16,271 nt of DNA from Phoronis ovalis. Lineage: Eukaryota; Phoronida; Phoronidae. Below are positions 1-10,500 of the stretch, piece after piece. Position 1 is the first letter of the stretch. Each line of letters starts with the position of its first letter. The notes below the pieces were generated by a model that had not been told where the DNA came from, ran no database searches, and saw only the letters and a program-made list of their open reading frames with translations. The stretch spans positions 1 to 16,271 of the forward strand of contig JAOXYB010024213.1 in the NCBI GenBank assembly GCA_028565635.1. The letters are read 5' to 3'. A program made the position numbers and the translations under genes.

Positions 1-328
1 CTCTCTGCCTCAAAATTCCACGAACTATTTCTTGCAAACCTCTGTTAGATCTATGGTCAAATGGTTTAAATATTGACATATATCCTAGGTCTAAGTAAAG
101 AAACAACACTTCCACCTTATTTTGGTGTGATTTGTATTGTGCTCACTAGGTGGACTACAATCACTTGCTATTTTTCAATTACGACTGAGAAAAGTTCATT
201 AGTTATTTTACAGAGAAAATGCTCTATATCCAAAATATTAATTTTAATTGAAATTTAAATGACTTTTTTGAATTAGATTATTGACATCATTGGCGAGAAA
301 GAGGGTTTTGCCGTACATTCTGCGGTAA

Positions 329-338
329 GCGCATGCGC
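329..338. promoter_or_regulatory. GC-rich palindrome resembling an NRF-1 site
   Basis: The perfect 10-bp palindrome gcgcatgcgc lies in an island (about 290-380) clearly richer in G+C than its surroundings. It matches the core of the NRF-1 consensus YGCGCAYGCGCR, except that the flanking 5' base is A. An NRF-1-like site would suggest a promoter or enhancer, but the position is inside what looks like an intron. It may be chance or part of a repeat. Confidence 0.25.
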
Positions 339-686
339 AATTACACGAGATCGCCAACTACCTAACTGGACGCTGCAACCGTCTTGTATGTTCTGAACTC
401 TGGGTTTTGAATAATCTTTTGTTATTGTATACATACTTTATGTGCATTTAGAGCTGCATGTAAGTAATGGTTAACACCTTGTAAATAATAGGTGTAACGA
501 TATCGTAAGATGAACAGAAAGACTTGGTAAAGCTCCACAGGTTTACAATTTTGTAAGACAATGTAACTGAATGTAACGAGGTCCTGTCAACACTTTATAA
601 TTATACTAGGAATTTTATTGAATTGCCGGAACGTGGCTTGAAAATAGAGCTGATTAAAGAGAGGACTGCTGTATGAAGGTAGCCCT

Positions 687-1030
687 AACAATAGGCCCAA
701 TAGATTTTGGTCCTAACACTTTATTTCCTAGTCAAAATGAGTGATGGTGAACATTTTCACATCTTCATACAGCAATTACTCCAAGTGTAAACTAGTCAGA
801 TATGGTAGAAAATACAGTGAAAATCAATGTATAAAGCAACATATAAAGGATCGTCTTGTGTTTGTTGGGTAAAAATTTGTTAAAATTCAACAAATGTTGT
901 AATACAAGAAAGATAATTCGTAATTGTTATAATTATACTTTTTTCACTTGCAATAAGTTGCAAGATAATTACTTCAATAAACTAGTAAAGACTATCAGAG
1001 CATTAATTGTATGATATTGGGCCTATTATT
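687..1030. mobile_element. Candidate MITE with 16-bp terminal inverted repeats
   Basis: Positions 687-702 (aacaataggcccaata) and the reverse complement of 1015-1030 match at 15 of 16 bases and bracket 312 bp of AT-rich, non-coding DNA. A second inverted pair, 667-678 and 763-774, overlaps the left end. No clear target-site duplication is seen, so the boundaries are uncertain. The insertion sits where the upstream intron is longer than its paralogues. Confidence 0.35.
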
Positions 1031-1248
1031 AACACCATATGGGGAGGATGTTTTGAAACTGCAGACCCATAATGCATCGATCGGGAAATACAGACAAAAT
1101 AATCTTAAAATGTTTTGTTTACGGGCTCAAATTGATATAACCACCATGATTGTTGTTTCTTAATTTTACATTATGAAGTAATTAAGCAGACATTTATTAC
1201 GATTGGTGTCCACAGGCTAAATGAATGGATTTATTGGTTTATTTCTAG

Positions 1249-1511
1249 CTGGTTATTATGTGTATATTGAAACCTCCTCTGGTCAAACTGGCTTCAAATC
1301 CCAGTTACAAAGTCCTACATTTACAGTGCCAACTGGGCAAACAAAATGTTTGTCATTTTGGTACCATATGTGGGGTCAACATGTTGATGCTTTAAATGTT
1401 TACCTGAAGAAAGGGACAACTCTCGGGAATGTAGTGTGGACAAAAAAAGGCACTCAAGGCAACAAATGGAATCTTGCTCAGCTTAATGTACAAGCTCAGA
1501 GTAATGTACAG
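1249..1511 (+). CDS. Exon 1: MAM domain M1 (alpha), middle part
   Basis: Enters in phase 2 and ends in phase 0. It encodes [16 protein letters not shown], a single Cys in [11 protein letters not shown], the strand LNVYL and the alpha-type motif WTKKGTQGN. The basic SSPR..GDKA loop of most other copies is replaced by [10 protein letters not shown], a divergence partly shared with M4. The junction residue depends on the last base of the unseen preceding exon. The chosen donor is the proximal copy (gtttgt at 1512) of a 41-bp duplication, because it joins in frame to the VIFE exon. The distal copy does not. Confidence 0.92.
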
Positions 1512-4500
1512 GTTTGTACAAGCTTAATGTACAAGCTCAGAGTAATGTACAGGTTTGTACTGGTGCAATGTTGTCCCTTGTGTTTATTATTATTGGGACA
1601 ATCAGAGCCAGGTATAGTCCCAGATCAGACGTACATGTACATTTTCGGTCTCTTCACGGAATATTGACTTGCAATATATACTAAGCACTATAGACTAGAT
1701 ACGAACCTGAGAATGAAAATTAGAGACTTGCTGTGCACCACGATGTTATAAAATGCAGATATCAATTTCTGTAAAATGAATAAAGTTGTTTTTCAGGATT
1801 TGTATAAATAAGATTTCTCTTTTTTAAACTAATTACTTTTAGAAAAAGTATCACATTAATTATTTTTCAGGTTATATTTGAAGCCCTGAGGGGAAATGGT
1901 TACCAAGGAGACCAAGCATTAGATGACATAAAATTCACTGATGGTGCTTGTGGTTCAGGTATGAAAACAAGCTTGTAAACTAATGTGTTGATTAGTATAT
2001 GTACTAGCACTTGAACAGTTGGAGAACAAGGATACTAGTTTTGCTTTTTTAGGACTTTATACACAGTAGAATCTTACAGAGAATCTTCTAGAAGTTCCTT
2101 AGATGGTCATGAGAAAAAGAATATTAATTGACTACTTTAATGAAAACAACTTGCTGTAATCACTAGTATCATTCGGCACTAGTAGCAGCTATCCTGCACA
2201 GCGAAATTATTGCTGATATGCCATGGTATAAACAGAAGTCTATGATGAACTTGCTTATTTGGGTCAAGAAAATTAATACCAAGGAGATTGAAAAAATGAA
2301 TATCATTCTAGCAACTGGTGGTACCCAGTGCAGTTTTGAAGACCCAAAACTATGCGGGTTTGCCCAAGACAAAAGTGATAACTTTGACTGGAAAAGACAG
2401 AGTGGCACAACATCCTCAGGTGGTACAGGACCATCTAATGATCACACTTTGGGTACTACTGCAGGTAAGTAATTATACTAAATATTTTCTGAACATGTGT
2501 AACTTTTGAATAGAACAAAATGTCAAAACAGTTTTTAACAACTTGTTCCACAATTTATTGTCAGAGTTTGTTGTGATATAATTATGCAACAATGTTGAGG
2601 TTTCTTGATTTGTTTTGAAATTAGTTTTTATTTCAAAAATTATGTAAATTTTTCCTTCAATAAATTATCTTATGTACATTGAGAGGCTTCTATTGTTTAT
2701 GACTTCTCATGGATATTTTAATCTGTAACAAAATTTTAAGTGTCACAAATTTTGTAACAAATGAAGTCTTGTTCTGAATGGAAACTGTATGACCAGGCTT
2801 AGTTGCCTCCTATAAATACACAGTTAGATTTACAAAAACGTCATGATCTCTTCGCAGGTTACTATATGTATATTGAAACATCATCGCCACGCAAACAAGG
2901 TGACAAAGCTCTTCTTCTAAGTCCTATGTATCCTGGTGGAAAAGCTCAATGTGTTTCATTTTGGTATCACATGTATGGACCACATATTGATACTTTGAAT
3001 ATGTATGTAAAGCCTCAAGGAACAAACCTGAGCTTCCCACAGTGGACCCAGCAGAAAGATCAGGGCAATGCCTGGAACAAAGCACAAGTAACAGTGAAAA
3101 GCGCTAATAATTTCCAGGTATGAAGTTTTTTGTTTGATCAATCTGTAAATATCAGTTGTCCTGTAAAAAACTTTTAAACAATCAAACTAAAATAAATTTC
3201 AAACACGCTAATTGCATTGTATTTTGGCGGTTTAATTAAAATGAATTTTATATATGTAATGTAATTTTAAAATGAAGAAATGTATAATAAATATCGAAAT
3301 TATTTTTACTCTGAACCTGTCTTCACAGAGTGTGTGATTAGGATGAGAAAACTGTTCATGCATTTTTATCAGATTGCCCAGCATCAGTCTAGTGATCACC
3401 CTCACCCTGGGATACCTTATGAGAGATTCCCTAAAAAATGGATATCTTATGTCTGCTGGTAATATTCACCATTTATTTATTGTGTTATTGTGTGTTTTAT
3501 ACATCATGCACAGCATTCTGTTGGATTGCATCTTATATCCACAAATACTAGATATAATACTGAATATATAATTCCATGTATAATTCTTATTTCAGATTGT
3601 GTTCGAAGGTGTCCGTGGCAGCAGTTACCAAGGTGACCTGGCTATAGATGATTTTGGTATTAGTGATGGACAATGTTCAAATTCTGGTATGCGCTGGAAA
3701 ATGTGTTAATGACAGTACTGAGCAATAGTGGTTCATGTCCAGAAACTAGTTCAAATTGTATTGTGTGGTATTCATGATACATGTCATATTTTTGTTGTTA
3801 TTCTTTACTGATTAGTGTCATGCAATAATTGCATACATAGATGCCAACAGCCAATGATCTCAAACTGGGAGATTATGTAATATTATGTACTGGAGAATCC
3901 TGGTTTATCCAGGAGAGTTGGTAGATCTGTTGCATAGTATATGTAAATTGCAGTATTCTTCCCAAAGCTATGTACCATATAAATTATCGAAAAAGAAGTA
4001 ATCATTGGTCCTGAAACATTTTTTTAATCAGTCACATTTTGTGGATAACCCTGCTGATTCGCACTCAGTTGTCAATATCCTGGAAATAACCATATGCCAT
4101 ATATTTAGGTGTCTGTGATTTTGAGAAGGATTTATGTGGCTGGACGAATACACAAGTGAATGATGACTTTGACTGGGTACAGAAGCAAGGCAAAACAAGC
4201 AGTGCTAATACTGGGCCTAGTACTGATCATACTAAAGGAACAAATCTGGGTAATTTTATCTTAATGATAAATGTACTGTCACTTCCTAACTAATTTCAAT
4301 GCACTTGATACATCACAGTAGGTTGTCTATTTCTTGACATATAATTATTTGCAGATAAAATTCAGTTTGAATCTTGTCCTGTTTACATAAAGTCCTGGAA
4401 TAATCTTTGAATAGTAAGTTGATGTAGTTAAATTCAATCTGACTTTCAGCATCATCATGACATCATCAGTACTAGTGATCTCTGGTGAAGGAAGGAGAAA

Positions 4501-7500
4501 GCTTTAATTACACAGAATTGTTATTTGGAATCCTGGGGGTTCTCTTAGTGTTTGGAGCTGGTGGGATGTGTTGCTGGCTTGTACCTTTTTGATGAAATTT
4601 AGTATATTATCAGGGCATCCTTTATCCTCCTGTGGTATATTTTGGGTATAGAGTTTTTGAGGCCTAGTCAATAACTTTTTTGAAAAGATATATTTCGGGT
4701 CTACTTTTCAAGTAAAATAGTAAACATTTTCTAATAAAACAAATAACAAATACGCTATGCACTATTTATCAGATATTGATTTTACGTGTCGACTGCTGGT
4801 ACATTTCAGGGTTCGTTTTGGATTTTTTGGTATATTTTGGGCCCAAATTTCTACATTTTTGGTACAGAGTTAGTCCAAGTATTTTACTCTCAGTGGCACA
4901 CCCTCACCCCAAAATATACCCAAGAGACCTCCCGGGTGTAGAAGGTTTATACATTTGATAACTTATGCTCTTACATAAGTAACTTAACATGCATATATCC
5001 TTCCACTGCTGCCTTGTATTAATGTGTTAGCATTAAAATTAAACTCTTTAGGTCGGTATATCTACATAGAAGCCAGTAGTCCTCGTCGACAAGGGGACAC
5101 CGCACGCCTATTAAGCCCGCTCTTTACCAAATCACCGAAGCCTCAGTGCTTGCGATTCTGGTACCACATGCTTGGATCTGGCATGGGCACCTTAAAAGTC
5201 TTCACCTCTGTGATTGGTATTGAAAACATAGTTTGGCAACTGGGAGGAAAAGATCTTGGCAATAAGTGGTTTTCAGCTAGTGTTCAAATCCAACCTACAG
5301 ATGACTTTACTCTGATATTTGAAGGAGTTGTTGGATCAACCCATATAAGTGATATTGGGTTAGACGATATTTCCTTAGCACAAGGAACATGTGCTTGTAA
5401 GTTGTACATCTGCTTGGTTTTGTCATTGAAACTACATTCATTATTTGTAAAGCTATATAGGTTATTCAATTAGTATAAATTATTATCACAGTATTGTCAC
5501 GACTACATTTTTGTCAAGCATAAACTTAGGTTTTGATTAAAAACTTTCATGTCATGTAGGGATTTAAAACTGATGCAGAAATCCACTTCTGCTTTCAGAT
5601 TTTATATCTGACTTTATTTTCACATAAACTTTGCTTCTATATAGAGTCTACTTGTGTCTCTTTCTCAGTGTCTCCAGGAAATGCCTTACCTTTTGGGGTA
5701 ACAACAAGTAACACACCAACGGTAACAACTGTAAGATCAACTACGCCCAGTGGAACACAACCAACTACTCAAGGTATGTTCCATCTGCAGCATTAATAAC
5801 TTTAAATGAACTGAAGGTTGCCCAGAAAAATCATACAGGTGCTAAATAATTAGAAAAAATCCTGCTTTGTGCTTTGAATTGATCTCATTTATAAAATCTT
5901 TATCTAACGATGCACTTCAACATTATTTCATGTCATATAAAATTGAATAATTGTAATTGTGTGATGTTTTTGTTTAACCTGTTCTGTGCTTTGGTACTGT
6001 TATATGCTGATACCATATAAAACTCAGGATGTTAAGGGTTATGGTTAGTTGAGATATGCACGTTGAATCATGTGCAAAAGTTTCATAAAATGAAAACATT
6101 TCAGCACTCCTTATTATGGTGTAGACTTTTTGCATTATTACGAGAAAAAAACCCCCATAAAATACATTCTACGTTGAAGATCGTGTAAGCTTACAATTAT
6201 AGTAGTTTTATAGGAGACTTTATCTATACATGATATTATTATGCAGCATCGTCTGGTAACCTAAACTGTAACTTCGAAAAAGGATTATGTAGTTGGATCC
6301 AGTTAAGAGATGACGATTTTGACTGGACAAGGGACAAAGGAAGCACTGCATCTGGGGGCACTGGACCTGGCAAAGATCATACAACTAATAGTGCAAGTAA
6401 GTGATTTCATCCACGGAAAATTTTGACTGTACTTTTGTTATGTACGGTTTCTAGTACTACATAAATGAGGCTTTGTAATATGATGAATTTTGTTGAATAA
6501 GCATTGACAATCCACAAGTCACGCAATAACTGTTTCTAATAGTAAAACGAGCTGGTGTTGTCCTAGTGTTATCTCAATGCAGCATACTGATAATTTGTAA
6601 TTAACTGTACATAGTTCTATGTACTTATCTCATGATTGTACAGTATACTTATTTCAAAACAATGATCTTTGCCCAAATAGGACTTATCGGTGTTATTAGA
6701 ATACTACTTTGTCATGTTATGAATTTATTATTGCAAGTTGCACAGGAGAATTTTGTATAATTCAAAAGATTAAAAATGCTAAATAAACGAACAGTTTGCA
6801 ATATATTTTTTTATGTTACTATTAGCATTAATTGTACTCGTGTTATTCTAGCAATACCATGATGTCTTTGCATCTTGAACTTCCTGTTCGTATAGATTAA
6901 GATTTTATCCCTGGCCTAATAGTACATATAATATATTTTCTTTCAAATAAAAATAATTACACTTTGTGTTATAGATGGATATTACATGTATACTGAAGTG
7001 TCTGCAAAAACCCAAAATACAAAAACACGTCTGCAGAGTCCAACATTGCCAGGTACATTAATTTCGAATCAAGGCTGTGTTACTTTCTGGTATCACATGT
7101 ATGGTGATCATATTGGTTCATTGAATATGTATGTAAAGACAGCAGGAACTGCTTCTTACGGTACGCCAGTATGGACAAGAAAGGGAACACAAGGTAACAT
7201 TTGGAAGCAAGCACAGGTTGCCATCTCTAGAAATGCAAGACCAGTTAATGTAAGTGTTTGTTTAAGAGATATTTATTTTAATGTAAGGAATGATTAATAA
7301 CACTTTTTTTGCTTCATATTGTCAGATGTAGATTCGTAAAAAAAATAAGCTGTTTGTATAAAAAACAAAAATTGTAACAAAAGGTGCAGAATTAACTAGA
7401 TGATATCTAATTTAAATTGTTCTCTAAATGTGTTTTATTAGATTATAAAAATGTGTTCATTATAAACACGAACATTTTGTATTCCATATTTTTAGGTTAT

Positions 7501-10500
7501 CTTTGAAGGCGTTGTAGGTAATGGTTACCGTGGCGATATTGCTATTGATGACATTAGCTATACAGATTCCTCAGGCTGTCAGGGTAAGCAAATTTTGGCA
7601 ATCTTCTTTAAGGATTCAGGAAACTCATGATATATGTTGCATTAATTAAATTGTACACAATATTACTGGTGATAAAATGCATGTACAGAAGACATTCATA
7701 TAATATAATATATCTTAAGATTCAATTTTACTTTCGTAGCACAATCTACACCAGCAACAGGTACTGCTGCACCTTTGCGATCTTGTACATTTGAAGATGC
7801 AAAACTCTGTGGCTATACGCAGGATCCAAGTGACAAATTTGATTGGGCAAGGGCAAATGGTGCTACAGGCACTACAGGCACTGGACCATCTCAGGATCAT
7901 ACATATGGTACTGCAAAAGGTAAATAACTAGTACTATTGTTAAGGTAATTAATTTGAATTTGGTGTACCTACAACATATTTTCATTTATCAGATCGTGAA
8001 AATTATTTTCAACTTTTTTCCTTTATATTCATCAACAAAACTATAGCCTTTGCAAAAATGTGTATCTCTACATTTTGATTATGAAAATTTGAAAATTAAC
8101 AAAAACAAAGTATATTGTCAAATAACAGTGTTTTTTTTTGTATCTCATGAACTGTTAACTGCAGAAAGAGTGGATCTAACAAAATGTATGTTTGTAAAGA
8201 AATGTTATAAGTCAGTGTTTGTCTCTGAAATCGGTTACTAGTAGAAAATTATCATAAATTATTATTTTTTAGGTTATTACATGTATATTGAAACCTCATC
8301 ACCGAGAGTCATAGGAGATAAAGCTCGATTAGTATCACCAAAGTTTAAAGACAGCCAATCTATGTGCTTGCAATTCTACTACCATATGTATGGATCTGAT
8401 ATCGGCACACTGAACGTTTATGCTCGTACTAATAATATTGTATTAGGCCAGCCAATTTTCACTCAGGTTGGTGACCAGGGCAGTGCTTGGACTGTCAGCC
8501 AGGTTACTATTCCAAAAGCTGCTGCAACTGCTGGATATAATATTGTTTTTGAAGGCGTACGAGGCCAGAACTTCCGTGGGGACATCGCTATTGATGATGT
8601 GACTTTTTCACCTGGGGATTGTGCCCACCCAGGTATAGAACATATTAATCTCCTGTAAATATATATTTCTAAAACTATTGTTAACATTTTAAGCACCTTT
8701 CAGAATTATGTGTCATCATTTCAAAGTAATGTGTATTAAATACATATCTTGTTTTATTTAGCTCTTTTTAACAGTTTTGTAACAAACACAGTCTTATTGT
8801 GCTAGATACTGTGAAGTACAGGAAGAAATTCAATGAAAAAAGGGAATGTTAGGGACTGTTTTATAGTTGAATAATTAACATCAAACTTGGCAGATAAAAT
8901 GCTAATTAGATGCATAGTTTATTAACTGGCAATTGTTGCTCTTAGAAAGTCCAGTTAGAAAAAACACAACTACAGAATGTAAATACCAATAAGTTAGTGC
9001 AGCCAAGATAACATACTATTTGAAATAACCACAAGACGTCTTTTTTAAGCTATACATGTTTAGTTTGACATGGACGGCTGTACATATTCAGGTTGTCTAT
9101 AGCATTTTTTCCACGTAGGCAACTGTGACTTTGAGAGTGGTCAGTGCACCTGGAATAATATTCAAACTGGAGATGACTTTGATTGGACTAGTGGCAGTGG
9201 ATCAACTGGCAGTGGATCAACTGGGCCTGGATTCGATCACACATTACATAATGCTAATGGTAGGTTTCATTTTTTGTTGCACTTACTTCTCATGCATTTA
9301 GACAATTTAGAAAAAAAATATATCAAAAAATGGTTTTCTCAAGAGGTTTGCAACATTTGTAAATACCTGATAAGCAAGGTAGGATTTTTAGAATGATAAA
9401 AAGTTTTTTTAACTGGCAGAAAATTAAAAATTTAACCATAAGAATGCATTTTAACTTACAGTAGGTTTCTGAGTTATGCTCTCCCGATAATGTACTAAAT
9501 ATACTGGTTTGTGACAGTTACTCAGATTTTTCTGACGTCATTTTACAGCATCACAAACCAGTATTTTGTATATACAGAAGAGCTTAACTCGGAAACCTAC
9601 TGTAAGTACTATTTTAATAATGTAAAAAAAATATTTTTGTCAAACAACTTTGTATTTAGGTAATTTTTTTTTCAGGTAAATATATGTTTATTGAGGCATC
9701 AAGTCCCCGCTCTCCTGGAGATAGAGCGTGGTTAGTTAGTCAGAGTTTTCCATCAACTACAACAGTGTGTGTATCATTCTGGTATCACATGTATGGTGCT
9801 ACTATTGGATCTTTACGAGTCTTTATGAGGCGTCAAGGTAATGAAAAACAAAAAAAGTTACAATCTCCAGATAGCACCTTATTATGCTTTTTAATTAAAA
9901 ACTGTTTCCTCCCAACGGATGCTTTGAATAATAAATATTTATACAGTACGCCTATTTATACAGGAGCTGTTTAAAAATCTGTTTTCCAGGACCTTAGGCC
10001 GGTTCAGGTCAGTAGGAGGCCGGATCGGTTCGGTTGGAGCGGGTTAGTAATTTATCTAGACAATTAATAAGTTACTACATGTTATCAAAGGAAACATCAA
10101 AATAATCATCTTAAAATCATATTGAGTTGTAAATTTCCAGGATAATTTTTAAACATAAAATCATGAACTGGATATTTTGAGTTGTGTAATTGAATTAATT
10201 TTAGGATATCTGAACTACACATCTGATTCATAACAACAAGTGATAAAATTATACGTCACTACATGATAAAAACAATATTTAACATACAGAATGACGGGTT
10301 AATCTCGTGAAAAATTGATATTTGGTAGTTGCGGTTAAACTTTGACGAACATCCTCGAACACACTGGAGCTATACAGTGGGCTATACATTGGAGCTAAGG
10401 CGGATTTAATAATTTACAAACAGAAGTCTTATTTTAGGGCTTATGAAAAGGCCATTTTCTAACTGACCCGAACTGCCTTATTAAACAGGCACGACCACTT

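Larger units (their letters stand above)
1..1248. other. 5' flanking intron, no exon recognised
   Basis: The next coding exon begins in phase 2 after a strong acceptor (tttatttctag), so this stretch is read as intron. The missing first third of MAM domain M1 should lie upstream. I searched for its FDW, TGP and DHT codons and found none. In the other two alpha domains that exon is 543-578 bp away, so this intron is at least twice as long. It holds a candidate MITE (687-1030), a 12-bp inverted repeat (667-678 with 763-774) and a GC-rich palindrome (329-338). Confidence 0.7.

Noticed and set aside
73-258. 61-codon open frame near the window start
   Set aside because: AT-rich, no domain, no splice logic linking it to the MAM exons.
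1221-1248. ATG in frame upstream of exon 1, with a hydrophobic run that could pass for a start and signal peptide
   Set aside because: The stretch contains a classical acceptor (tttatttctag) exactly where all other copies begin the equivalent exon, and the protein would start in the middle of a MAM domain without its first two cysteines.
2169-2408. Opposite-strand 79-codon open frame
   Set aside because: Antisense shadow of exon 3.
2329-2464. Alternative acceptor at 2327-2328 for the first M2 exon
   Set aside because: It changes exon length to a value that breaks the frame.
4776-4958. 60-codon open frame in the M3 intron as a small gene
   Set aside because: It runs through the ggtatattttggg repeat and its inverted copy, so it is best explained as repeat sequence.
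5678-5773. Alternative acceptor for the linker exon at ccag 5674-5677
   Set aside because: It preserves phase but makes TGA across the junction with exon 7.
8050-8241. 63-codon open frame before exon 13
   Set aside because: Low-complexity AT-rich translation with no MAM or other motif; lies inside a well-bounded intron.
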